From Paraburkholderia youngii (GTDB lineage: Bacteria > Pseudomonadota > Gammaproteobacteria > Burkholderiales > Burkholderiaceae), in NCBI RefSeq assembly GCF_013366925.1, contig NZ_JAALDK010000002.1:1054001-1118000 (forward strand): a stretch of DNA of 64,000 nt, written 5' to 3'. A program made the translations under genes and the position numbers. Under the pieces are notes generated by a model that ran no database searches, was not told the DNA's origin, and saw only the letters and a program-made list of their open reading frames with translations. Below are positions 36,034-45,389 of this stretch, in pieces. Position 1 is the stretch's first letter. Every line of letters begins with the position of its first letter.

Positions 36034-37461
36034 TCAAGCCCCGAAATGATTGCGCACGAGATCGGCGAACGCGACCAGCGCGGTAAGCAGAACCACGATG
36101 AACAGCCAGCGTTCCAGCACCGTAAACACAGGCCGTTTTCCCTTGCGACGCTCGGCGATGTAGAACCATGCAGTCGCCGCCGTGTAAAGCACGGTCGACA
36201 TCAACAGATAATGCAGGCCGCCCGCGTACACGAGAAAGAGCGCATAGACGCAGCCCATCAGCGCGAGCATGAAGTCGATGCGCCGTGACCACGGCTGCCC
36301 CGCATACGATTCGCCGCTCGCGGCGAGCTTCAATCCATAGCCGGCGACGAACAGATATGGAATCAGGCTCATCGATGTCGTGAACTCCTTGGCCAGCGTG
36401 AACGCTTCTTTCGAAAACAGCGTCACGATCAGAAACGCCTGGATCACGAGGCTCGTCATCCATAGCGCGGCGACCGGTACGTGGTTGCGGTTTTCTCGGC
36501 CGAGAAACGCGGGCATCGTACGGCTCTTGCCCGCCGCGTGCAGAATTTCGGCGGCGATCAGCGTCCATGCGAGATAGGAGCCGAGTACCGAGATCAACAG
36601 GCCGAGCTTGACCACGACCGCGCCCCAGACACCGACCGCGGCGCTCAGCACGCCAGCCATCGACGGATTTCTTAGCGTACCCAGCTGCTCGAGCGGCAAT
36701 ACGCCATACGACAACAACGTGACCATGACCATCAACGCAAGCACGCATAGAAAGCCGAGCACGGTCGCGACGCCGACGTCGCGCCGCTCGCGCGCGTGCC
36801 GTGAATAAACGCTCGCGCCTTCGACGCCGAGAAACACGAAGACCGTCCCTAACATCGTCTTGCGCACCTCATCGAAAAGACCGGTCGCCGACGGCTCGGG
36901 ACCGGTCCACAGATTCGCGACGAACACCCGCCACTCGACGCTCGACAGCACGAGCACCGCGAACAGTCCGAGCGCAAGCAACTTGGCGACCGTCATAGAC
37001 GCATTCGCAATCGACGAGCCCTTCACGCCGCGCAGAATCAGATAGTGAAACACCCAGATCATCAGCGAGGAACTGACGATCGCGCTAAACGTATTGCCGG
37101 CGCCGAACGAGGGCACGACGATCGCGAGCGCGGACTTGATCAGCACGAGATAGGCCACGTTGCCGAGACAGCTGGCGCACCAGTAGCCGAACGCCGACAG
37201 AAATCCCGTATAGCGTCCGAACCCGACGCGCGCATATGTATAGACGCCGACGTCGAGCTCGGCCTTGCGCCATGCGAGCCGTTGAAAGATCAGCGCGAGT
37301 ATCAGCATGCCGGAGCCGGTGATGGTCCAGCTGATCAACGACCCGACGACGCCGGTATATTTGCCGAGCGCCTGCGGCAACGAAAAGACGCCCACCCCGA
37401 CCATCGAGCCGATCACCATCGCCATCAGGCCCGGCGCTGAAAGTCTGACGCGCTTGTCCAT
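36034..37461 (-). CDS. APC-family basic amino acid/polyamine antiporter
   Basis: The 475-residue permease has about 12 membrane spans and the ArcD-type APC signature IGSMVGVGVFSLPQ at the N-terminus. It also has FLSAFGYWCASCLGNVAYLVLIKSAL and FVFLGVEGASVYSRHARERRDVG in the middle. The family includes arginine:ornithine and lysine antiporters. It lies directly downstream (69 bases) of a paralogue on the same strand; the two differ in many positions, so they are not a recent duplication. Confidence 0.88.
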   Translation of the reverse strand: MDKRVRLSAPGLMAMVIGSMVGVGVFSLPQALGKYTGVVGSLISWTITGSGMLILALIFQRLAWRKAELDVGVYTYARVGFGRYTGFLSAFGYWCASCLGNVAYLVLIKSALAIVVPSFGAGNTFSAIVSSSLMIWVFHYLILRGVKGSSIANASMTVAKLLALGLFAVLVLSSVEWRVFVANLWTGPEPSATGLFDEVRKTMLGTVFVFLGVEGASVYSRHARERRDVGVATVLGFLCVLALMVMVTLLSYGVLPLEQLGTLRNPSMAGVLSAAVGVWGAVVVKLGLLISVLGSYLAWTLIAAEILHAAGKSRTMPAFLGRENRNHVPVAALWMTSLVIQAFLIVTLFSKEAFTLAKEFTTSMSLIPYLFVAGYGLKLAASGESYAGQPWSRRIDFMLALMGCVYALFLVYAGGLHYLLMSTVLYTAATAWFYIAERRKGKRPVFTVLERWLFIVVLLTALVAFADLVRNHFGA

Positions 37462-37529
37462 GCTGCGATCGCTCTCCCGCGAACACGTTCCGATCGAGCC
37501 GCGCTCGCGCGACTACGATGATCGACCGC

Positions 37530-38966
37530 TCAGATGACGATCGTGCCGGTCGCGAGGCCGATCAGCGCGGCAATCGCGCCGCAGGCCGCGACGGCAAAGA
37601 TGACCCACTCGACTTTCGAAAACACCCGCATGCCGCGCTCGCGTTTGGCCAATACATACAGCACCGTACCGGGCGCATAAAGCAGTGCCGATAGCATCAG
37701 GAATTTCAGGCCGCCCGCGAACAGCAGAAAGGCCGTATAGAACGTCGCGAACATCGCGACGAAATACTCGGTGCGCAACGCACCGCTCAAGGTGCCTCCA
37801 TTCTGTCCACTATCGCGGCGCGCAGCCTTGATGCCGTACGCAGCCACGAGGAAATACGGAATCAGCGCCATCGAACTCGTCAGATTGAGCATCAGCGCAA
37901 ACGCATCGGTCGACCAGTACGTGCTGACGACGAAACACTGCACCACGGTGCTCGTGAGCCAGATCGCCGCGACCGGCAGCTTGCGCTCGTTTTGTCGCGC
38001 GAAGATGCGCGGCATCGTCTCGAGACGCGCAGCGGCGAACAGCACCTCGGCACAGATCAGCGACCATGCGAGGTATGCGCCAAGGATCGAAACGATCAGA
38101 CCGGCGCTGATGAACACGACGCCGAATGGGCCGAGCAGCGCGCCGAGTACCGCGGCCATCGACGGTTGGCGCATCACCGCGAGATCGGCGCGCGGCAAGC
38201 TCGCGTAAGGCAGCAGAGTCACCAGCACCAGCAGACACAGCACGGCGACGAAGCCGGTGATCGTCGCGGCGCCGACGTCCGAGCGCTTTTTCGCGTAGCG
38301 CGAGTACACGCTCGCACCTTCGATACCGACGAACACGAAGACGGTGACGAGCATCGTCGCGCGAACCTGCGAGAACAGGCCGTTGCCGAGCTGATCGTTG
38401 CCTTCCCGCAGATTTGCATGAAACATGTCGGCGCGAAACAGCGCGATCAGTATCACGATGAACAGCACGATCGGAATCACTTTCGCGACCGTCACGATCG
38501 TGTTGATCATCGTGGCCTGCTGGACACCGCGCAGCATCACCAGATGAAACAGCCAGATGCCCACCGACGACACGATGATCGCGGTCGCCGTATTGCCCTC
38601 GCCAAAGACGGGGACGAAAGCGCCGAGCGTCGATTTGATCAGCACCCAGTACGACACGTTGCCGAAGCAGCCGGCCATCCAGTAGCCGAATGCGGATAGA
38701 AAGCCCGCATAATCGCCAAAGCCCGCTCGCGCATAGGCGAACACGCCGGCATCGAGTTCGGGCCGGCGCTGTGCGAGCGCCTGGAACACGCGCGCCAGCG
38801 CATACATGCCGATGCCCGCCACGCACCATGCAATGACGGCTCCGAACGGTCCGGTCGCGCGTGCGAAATTGCGCGGCAACGAGAATATCCCTGCGCCCAC
38901 CATTGAGCCGACGACCATCGCGGTCAATGCGGGTAACGACAGTTTCGTCTCGACCTGGGTTGCCAT
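37530..38966 (-). CDS. APC-family arginine:ornithine antiporter-like protein
   Basis: The 478-residue permease has the signature VGSMVGAGIFSLPRNF, about 12 spans and FVGIEGASVYSRYAKKRSDVG. It is much closer to the third antiporter in this window (59.4 kb) than to its neighbour at 36 kb; long blocks such as AFGYW and LGAYLAWSLICAEVLFAAAR are shared. ArcD-type proteins exchange arginine for ornithine. No deiminase gene is adjacent here. ATG 38966 follows a GGGTG ribosome-site-like stretch. Confidence 0.88.
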   Translation of the reverse strand: MATQVETKLSLPALTAMVVGSMVGAGIFSLPRNFARATGPFGAVIAWCVAGIGMYALARVFQALAQRRPELDAGVFAYARAGFGDYAGFLSAFGYWMAGCFGNVSYWVLIKSTLGAFVPVFGEGNTATAIIVSSVGIWLFHLVMLRGVQQATMINTIVTVAKVIPIVLFIVILIALFRADMFHANLREGNDQLGNGLFSQVRATMLVTVFVFVGIEGASVYSRYAKKRSDVGAATITGFVAVLCLLVLVTLLPYASLPRADLAVMRQPSMAAVLGALLGPFGVVFISAGLIVSILGAYLAWSLICAEVLFAAARLETMPRIFARQNERKLPVAAIWLTSTVVQCFVVSTYWSTDAFALMLNLTSSMALIPYFLVAAYGIKAARRDSGQNGGTLSGALRTEYFVAMFATFYTAFLLFAGGLKFLMLSALLYAPGTVLYVLAKRERGMRVFSKVEWVIFAVAACGAIAALIGLATGTIVI

Positions 38967-39112
38967 CGTTCACCCTTCAGAGAAGCTGATTTCTTCCAGA
39001 AAGGGACTTACGCGGAGCAGGTGCGCGTACGTTGCGCATCTCCTGTTAGTCCTCCCGACTGAAGCCAACGGCCTTGCGAATGTTTCGTGCGTTTGCGGTG
39101 CCTCGTCGTCGC

Positions 39113-40615
39113 TCATTGTGACGCCGGCGCCGGTGCGTTCCCGGCGGCGGCCGCGGGTCCCGTCGGCGTTTGTGGATTCGCTGCGACTGGCGGATTGGCC
39201 AACCAGCCGCCCCCCATCGCTCTGAACAGCGCGAACTGTGCCTGCAGTTTGCCGACCTCTTCCCTCGCCTGCGACGACTGGCTTTCGAGCAGCGCAACCC
39301 GCACCTGATCGATATCGACGCGGCCGGTATCGCCGAGCTCGTAGCGACGTCGCACCTGGTTCAGCTGCGTGGTACGACGCGCGACTTCTTCATTGCGCGC
39401 ATTGAACAACTCGTCCTGCCGGTTCAAACGCGCCAGCGCACGCTCGACGTCATAGAATGCGCCGAGCGCGGTCTTTTCGTAGTTGAACATCGCCTGCTGC
39501 GCCTGCGCATCCGACGACTCCACCTGCGAGCGCCGCGCGCCGAAGTCGATCAACGGCATCGCCATCGCCGCGCCGAATAGCCAGAACGTGCTGGTCCCCA
39601 GGTTTTGACCTGCGAACTCCCAACCGTTGCGCGCGAGCATGCCGCTTAGCGATATGGTCGGCCAGTAGTTGAGTCGCGCGACATCCGACTGTCTGACCGC
39701 CGCATTCACGCGGGCCTGCGCCGCGATCAGATCCGGCCGCCGCATCAGCAGATCGACGGGTTGGCCGGGCTCGATATGCGGCAGCGCGGTCATCAGCGTG
39801 TCGCTTTCATCGAGGATTCCCGCGAACTCCGCTGGCTGCACGCCGCACAGATTCTGCAAATTCAGCCGCGCCTGAGCGATGCCGTTCTCCAGGTCCTGCA
39901 AACGCGCATCGACCTGCGCACGGCCAGCGCGCGCCGCTTCGATGTCGGTACTCATCACGAGGCCCGCGGTAAAGCTCTTTTCGGCGATGTCGACGAAGTC
40001 GTCCGCGATCGCGCGGCTTTGCAACAGGATCGTGCGCTGACGCAACAGGCCGCGATACGTGACGTACAGATCCGCGACACCCGACACCACGCTCAGGCGC
40101 AGCGCTTCCGCATCGCCCGCAGCCGCGCGTACCTGCTCCCGTGCCGCCGAGAGCCGCGAGCGTCCCTGGCCGAACAGATCGATCTCCCATTGCGCCTGCA
40201 GACCTACTCGAAAGAACTGCGCATCGGTATTGGTGATGCCGAGGAACTGCGCGAACTCGAGCTGCGTCTCGCCGCCGTGAAACCTTGCGCCGCTCACGCT
40301 CGCACCGAGCGATGGCAACAGTTGCGAGCGAGCCAACCGAATCCCGGCCTGGACCTGATCGACGCGCGCGTAAGCGGTGGCGATGTCGAAGTTGCGTGCG
40401 AGCGCGAGTTCGATCAGTTTGTTCAGCGTCGGATCGTCGTACTGGGTCCACCATGCGGCGAGATCCTGCGCGGACATCGGGGTCGCCGCGTCCGGTTGGG
40501 CCTCCGAATACTGCGGCGGAAACGCGGCGGGCTTTTCCAGCTGCAACGAACCCGAACAACCTGCTTCGAGCAGCAGCGCCGCGACGACGAGAAGACAGTG
40601 GCGCGCGCGGATCAT
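39113..40615 (-). CDS. RND efflux outer-membrane lipoprotein (NodT/OprM family)
   Basis: The 500-residue protein has a lipoprotein signal (LLLEAGCSG, lipobox Cys at about residue 20), WWTQYDDPTLNKLIELAL and QAQWEIDLFGQ, all typical of NodT-type outer-membrane factors. The C-terminus has a Pro/Ala-rich extension of about 25 residues. ATG 40615 overlaps the RND gene stop (ATGA), which fixes the start although the frame is open for a further 1.5 kb. It forms the exit duct of the tripartite pump. Confidence 0.93.
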   Translation of the reverse strand: MIRARHCLLVVAALLLEAGCSGSLQLEKPAAFPPQYSEAQPDAATPMSAQDLAAWWTQYDDPTLNKLIELALARNFDIATAYARVDQVQAGIRLARSQLLPSLGASVSGARFHGGETQLEFAQFLGITNTDAQFFRVGLQAQWEIDLFGQGRSRLSAAREQVRAAAGDAEALRLSVVSGVADLYVTYRGLLRQRTILLQSRAIADDFVDIAEKSFTAGLVMSTDIEAARAGRAQVDARLQDLENGIAQARLNLQNLCGVQPAEFAGILDESDTLMTALPHIEPGQPVDLLMRRPDLIAAQARVNAAVRQSDVARLNYWPTISLSGMLARNGWEFAGQNLGTSTFWLFGAAMAMPLIDFGARRSQVESSDAQAQQAMFNYEKTALGAFYDVERALARLNRQDELFNARNEEVARRTTQLNQVRRRYELGDTGRVDIDQVRVALLESQSSQAREEVGKLQAQFALFRAMGGGWLANPPVAANPQTPTGPAAAAGNAPAPASQ

Positions 40616-43600
40616 TTTGCTTCCGGGTGTCGGCCCGGCTCCCATTCCGCCTGCTTGATCGAGAACAGCATCGAGTACAGCGCCGGCACGGCGACCATCG
40701 TCAGTACGGTGGCGAAAGCAAGGCCCGACATGATCGTAATCGCCATGTCCTTGAAGAACGGGTCCCACAACAGGGGCGCCATGCCGAGCGCCGTCGTGCC
40801 GGCCGACAGCATCACCGGACGCAAGCGGCTCATCGCACCGTGGGTCACCGCCTGCATGCGAGGTACGCCGGCGGCGACCTGCGCATCCATTTCTTCGACG
40901 AGCACGACGCCGTTCTTGATCAGCATGCCGATCAGGCTCAATAGACCGAGCAACGCCATGAAGCCGAACGCGCCACGGAACAGCAGCAGACCGATCGTCA
41001 CGCCGCAGATCGACATCGGCACGACGAGCAGCACGACGAGCGCGGGCTTCAGGCGTCCGAACATCATCAGCACGAGCAGCGCCATCGCGATGAAACCGAG
41101 CGGCAGTTGCCGGAACAGGCTTTGCTGCGCGCGCGTCGACGATTCGTGCTCGCCGCCCCATTCGAAGCGATAGCCCGAAGGCAGCTTGATGTCCTCGATG
41201 CCCGAGCGAATGCGGTTGAAGGCGTCGACACTGTTCTGCCCATAGATAGGGTTCGCCGATACGGTGATCGTGCGAATCCGGTCCTCGCGCGCGATCTGAC
41301 CTTCCTCGGTCCCGACCGTGAAGCCGTCGACCACGTCGCCGAGCGGCACGTAACGGCGCAGACCGGCGCTGAACACCTGCAAGTCCTGCAGACCCGCGAC
41401 GCCGCGCGTGTAGTCGGGCGAGAGCAGCACGATCGGCAGCAACTGATCGCCTTCGCGATAGATGCCCGCGCGCAGGCCCTCGGTTGCATAAGCCATGGTG
41501 TCGGTGACCTGCCGGCGCGTCACACCGAGCGAGCGCGCGCGCGACTCGTCGAATTCCGGCCGCACGATGCTGATCGGGTTCTCCCAGTCGTCGCGGATCG
41601 CGATGATGCGGCCGTCGGCCTTCAGCACGTTCTGCGCTTCCTGCGACAAGCGACGCAGCACGGCCGGATCGGGACCGGAGAAGCGCGCCTGAATTGCCGC
41701 GCCTCCGCCGGGGCCGAAGTTCGGCCGCGTCACCGTCCAGTGCTGCTCGGGGAAACGCTTCTTGAGATCCGCTTCGATGTCCGGAAGCATGATGTCGATC
41801 AGGCGCAGGTCCTTCGCGCCGACGATGAACTGCGCGTACGACGGATCGCGCGTCTCCGGATCGTAGACAAGGAAGAAGCGCGTCGCGCCGGAGCCGATAT
41901 ACGTCTGCACGTTGCTGACATCCGCATGCTCGAGCAGCACCTTCTCGACTTCGCGACTCTTTTCGACGACCGCGCGAATATCGGCGCCGCGCGGCAAACG
42001 CATATCGACATAGAAGATCGGCGTCGTCGACGCGGGGAAGAAGCTCTGCTCGACAAAACGGAACGCCCAGCCGGCGAGTACCGTCAGCGCGACGAGGCCG
42101 ATCACCACGAGCACGCGCCGTCGGGTGACCCATGACAATAACTCGCCATAACGCTTGTACAGCTTCGCCTTGAACGGGTCTTCATCGATGATGTCCGCGG
42201 GCTTGAAAAGATACGTGCCGAACAGCGGCGTCAGCGCGATGGCGATCACCCAGCTAAATAGCAGCGAAATCGCAGCGACGGCGAACAGCGACGCACAGAA
42301 TTCGCCGACCGCATCCGGCGACAGACCGATGCCCGAAAAAGCCAGAATCCCCACGATGGTCGACGCAAGCAGAATCCATTGGCTTTGTTTGAGAATCTCG
42401 GTCGCCGCCTCGAGATGCGACTTGCCTCGCTGCACCCTCACGAGCATGCCCTCGACCACCACGATGCTGTTATCGGTCAGCATGCCCATCACGATGATCA
42501 GCGCACCGAGCGAAATGCGCTGCAACTCGATCCCCGCCGCGTACATGACGAGCAGCGTGCCGAGAATCGACAGGAACAACTCGACGCCGAGCACGATCCC
42601 CGCACGCCACCCAAGCCCGATGCCGAGCGCGACACCGACGATCGACACGGACAGGAACACGTCGAAGATGAAACCGCGCACGCTCTCATCGACGACCTGC
42701 GGCTGATCGTAAAGCGAGTACAGCTTGATGCCGATCGGGCGGTCGCGCTCGAGTTCGGCGAGTTTCGCCGTGATCCGTTCGCCGACCCTCACCACGTTGA
42801 CGCGCGGTCGCGCGCTGATGCCGATCGTGACCGCGGGCTCACCGTTGTAGTGAATGACCTGGTTCGGAATCGTCGCGTAGCCATGGCTCACGCGAGCAAT
42901 GTCGCCGAGCAGAAGCGGGCCGGGCGTATTGTTGACGGGCAGCGAGCGGATGGCCTGCAGTGAATCGAGCGAGCCGGTCGGCGCAATCCGCAACGACAAG
43001 TCGCCGACGCGCTCGCGGCCCGCGGGCCGCACCTCGTTCTGCAGGAACAGCGTCTGCGCGAGGTCGTCGGTGGAAAGATTGTTGGCGATCAGTTGCGACT
43101 GGTCGACGTCGACCGAGATCTGCTCCTGCTGCTGACCGGCGATCACGATGTCGGACACGTCGTCGAGCGTCAGCAACTGGCGGCGCAGTTCGCGCGCGTA
43201 CGCATACAGTTGCGCCTGCGTATAGCCCTCGCCGGTCAGCGCGTAGAACATCCCGTAGACGTCGCCGAAGCGGTCGAGCACGAGTGTCGGGCCCGCCCCC
43301 GGCGGCAGCCGTACCTGCGCATCCGACACAGAGTTGCGCAATTCGTCCCACACTTGCGGCAATTGCGCCGACGTGTACTGGTCGCGAATCTGGACGCGGA
43401 TTTCAGAGTAGCCCGGCATGGAACGCGAGGTCAGCTTCTCGACCTGCGGCATCTGCTGGATCGCGCTTTCGAGGCGGTCCGTCACCTCCTGCTCGACCTC
43501 GTGCGCACTCGCGCCCGGATACAGCGTCACGACGACCGAAGTCTTGATCGTGAACTTCGGGTCTTCGAGCCGCCCGATGTTGTAGTACGCAAAAAGGCCG

Positions 43601-43671
43601 CCCAACAGCGAGATCAGCGTCAGAACCCATGCGATCAACGGCTTTTCGATCAGGGGGCGCGCGAGGTTCAT
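40612..43671 (-). CDS. RND efflux inner-membrane permease (AcrB/HAE1-type)
   Basis: The 1019-residue transporter has 12 membrane spans with two large periplasmic loops. TM1 is followed by IKTSVVVTLYPGASAHEVEQEV, TM4 contains MGMLTDNSIVVVEG and TM10 contains LIGMLIKNGVVLVEE. In the proton relay, the second of the paired acidic residues of AcrB TM4 is replaced by Asn, while the TM10 Lys is kept. It works with the adjacent periplasmic adaptor and outer-membrane factor; both junctions overlap by 4 bases. The substrate class cannot be inferred. Confidence 0.93.
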   Translation of the reverse strand: MNLARPLIEKPLIAWVLTLISLLGGLFAYYNIGRLEDPKFTIKTSVVVTLYPGASAHEVEQEVTDRLESAIQQMPQVEKLTSRSMPGYSEIRVQIRDQYTSAQLPQVWDELRNSVSDAQVRLPPGAGPTLVLDRFGDVYGMFYALTGEGYTQAQLYAYARELRRQLLTLDDVSDIVIAGQQQEQISVDVDQSQLIANNLSTDDLAQTLFLQNEVRPAGRERVGDLSLRIAPTGSLDSLQAIRSLPVNNTPGPLLLGDIARVSHGYATIPNQVIHYNGEPAVTIGISARPRVNVVRVGERITAKLAELERDRPIGIKLYSLYDQPQVVDESVRGFIFDVFLSVSIVGVALGIGLGWRAGIVLGVELFLSILGTLLVMYAAGIELQRISLGALIIVMGMLTDNSIVVVEGMLVRVQRGKSHLEAATEILKQSQWILLASTIVGILAFSGIGLSPDAVGEFCASLFAVAAISLLFSWVIAIALTPLFGTYLFKPADIIDEDPFKAKLYKRYGELLSWVTRRRVLVVIGLVALTVLAGWAFRFVEQSFFPASTTPIFYVDMRLPRGADIRAVVEKSREVEKVLLEHADVSNVQTYIGSGATRFFLVYDPETRDPSYAQFIVGAKDLRLIDIMLPDIEADLKKRFPEQHWTVTRPNFGPGGGAAIQARFSGPDPAVLRRLSQEAQNVLKADGRIIAIRDDWENPISIVRPEFDESRARSLGVTRRQVTDTMAYATEGLRAGIYREGDQLLPIVLLSPDYTRGVAGLQDLQVFSAGLRRYVPLGDVVDGFTVGTEEGQIAREDRIRTITVSANPIYGQNSVDAFNRIRSGIEDIKLPSGYRFEWGGEHESSTRAQQSLFRQLPLGFIAMALLVLMMFGRLKPALVVLLVVPMSICGVTIGLLLFRGAFGFMALLGLLSLIGMLIKNGVVLVEEMDAQVAAGVPRMQAVTHGAMSRLRPVMLSAGTTALGMAPLLWDPFFKDMAITIMSGLAFATVLTMVAVPALYSMLFSIKQAEWEPGRHPEAK

Positions 43672-44798
43672 TGAGGCGCATCCATTGGACGGACCGCCAT
43701 TCCCTCTTTCATGAACTGCGAGCCGCCCGCCACCACCCGGTCGCCCTCCGCGACCGCACCCGCGACGACCGCATCGTCATTGCGAATTTCGCGCACGCTG
43801 ACCGGCACCGCATGCACACGGCCGGACGCCGCATCGTAGCGCCACAGACTGCGCTGACCGTCCGCGCCGATCGAGACCGCCGCGATCGGAATCGCGAAGT
43901 AGCCTTGATTGTCGTTTTGCGCGACTTGCCGGGCCGTGTCGGAAATCTGTACCCGCAACGCCATGCCGGGTAACAGCATGGCGCTATGCGGTCCCTCGAT
44001 CGAGAACACGAGCCGGTAGGCGGCCGAAGTCGGCGAGGTCTGCGTGGTCCGTTCGCGGAACACTAGCGGGAAGCGGTTCTGCGGCCGCTCGGGCAGCCAC
44101 GCCTCGGCTCTCAGCGTCTTGTCGACGAACAGCCGTTCGGCAATGCTCTGAGGCAGATCGACGCCGACATCGACACGCCCGATGTTTTCCAGATTGAAAG
44201 CGGGTGCGCCAGCCTGCACGACCTGCTGGATCTCGATGTTGCGGCGAGCGATCCGGCCGTCGAATGGCGCGACGAGCCGGCTATTGCGCAAGTCGCGGCT
44301 CGCCATGTCGCGTGCTGCGCGTGCGGCGTCCGTGGCAGCCGACAGCTGCTCATAAGCAGCCTGTGACAGAATCCCGTCCTTGTGCAGCACCGCCTGACGC
44401 TTCAGGTTGTCGCTCAGTTGCTGATACTGCGCGTTCGCGCGTTGCAGTTGCAGCTTGTAGGGTTCTTCATCGATACGCGCGATCACCTGCCCGCGTTTCA
44501 CGGATGCGCCTTCGAGCACCGCGATCTGCACGACGCGGCCCGATACTTCGAAGGCGAGCGGCGAGATGCTGGTCTGCTCGACTCGCCCGGTAAATATGCG
44601 AATCGCGGAGGCGTCGGCCGGTTCGACCCTTGTGAGCTGCACGGCTGGCCTCGTTTCGCCGCTCGGTGTTTCGGTCTGCCGTTGGCAGCCCGACAGTGAT
44701 ACGACGAGCGCACAGGCCAACGCGCACGACGATACGCCGGTCAATGCGACGCTGGCTGATCGGCCTGGCTGCGGTGCTTCGGAACGGTTTGCGGTCAT
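43668..44798 (-). CDS. RND efflux periplasmic adaptor (HlyD/AcrA family)
   Basis: The 376-residue lipoprotein has a lipobox near residue 35 (SLSGCQRQ). The adaptor body begins at TRVEPADASAIRIFTGRVEQ and includes the lipoyl-type VLEGASVKRGQVIARIDEEPYKLQLQRA block, a coiled hairpin (to about residue 180) and a beta-barrel region. ATG 44798 is chosen because a GAGGA ribosome site precedes it; an upstream start adds 13 residues. First gene of the mfp-rnd-omf operon. No divergent regulator was found next to it. Confidence 0.93.
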   Translation of the reverse strand: MTANRSEAPQPGRSASVALTGVSSCALACALVVSLSGCQRQTETPSGETRPAVQLTRVEPADASAIRIFTGRVEQTSISPLAFEVSGRVVQIAVLEGASVKRGQVIARIDEEPYKLQLQRANAQYQQLSDNLKRQAVLHKDGILSQAAYEQLSAATDAARAARDMASRDLRNSRLVAPFDGRIARRNIEIQQVVQAGAPAFNLENIGRVDVGVDLPQSIAERLFVDKTLRAEAWLPERPQNRFPLVFRERTTQTSPTSAAYRLVFSIEGPHSAMLLPGMALRVQISDTARQVAQNDNQGYFAIPIAAVSIGADGQRSLWRYDAASGRVHAVPVSVREIRNDDAVVAGAVAEGDRVVAGGSQFMKEGMAVRPMDAPQ

Positions 44799-45384
44799 CT
44801 CGTCCTCGGCTGACTGCTGGCGCAACCCATGTCGCACACCCCGGCGGCAACGTAGCTCGCGGGCCGGCGATTACGAGGCTCTACAGGTTGCTCGTGAATT
44901 CATAGTGGTCCGCATCCCTTCTGTGGGACCGGCAACGTTATGCGTCGTCATTCAGGCTCCGTTTATCAGGCATCCTGTGTAACTGCCAACCTGCTTCGCC
45001 ACGCCGAAGAAACACTGAGGAAATTCACTAGTCCGCCCTGTATGGAATGGACGGCGATTCCAGCACGATCAACAGTCGTTCATGACTTCGCGCAGTTCAC
45101 GGGTGGACTGCCCGTGTCACGCGTGCGTCATTGTCCCCTTTCGCAGTTCGTCACGGGCATCATGGCCGATCCATGCGCTAGCCGTCAATCGATTCGCGAC
45201 TTACGTCGGGCATACAGATTTATTCCATGGTGCGCTCGGAAAGAACGCTGTAGGTCTCAAGGAATTTGTTCGCCGAAGGAGCAGCCGTGATTAGTTGAAT
45301 CGGGATTCTTTCTCATTGGAGCCAATACGCATTATGGCGAACGGCATGGGTTGAACCAGCGATTTGCCGGGCGTAGAGTCCACC
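44799..45384. other. 586-bp region with no supported gene
   Basis: The region upstream of the efflux operon holds short frames only (such as 44940-45290, plus) without ribosome sites or family motifs. The efflux promoter should lie in its first 150 bases, but no clear -35/-10 pair was picked out by eye. It runs into the hydrolase pseudogene. Confidence 0.5.
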
Positions 45385-45389
45385 GGATT

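Noticed and set aside
39113..42133. A 1006-codon frame suggesting a giant outer-membrane protein
   Set aside because: The first 505 codons are a shadow of the RND gene. The real gene starts at ATG 40615 with a lipoprotein signal and an ATGA overlap.
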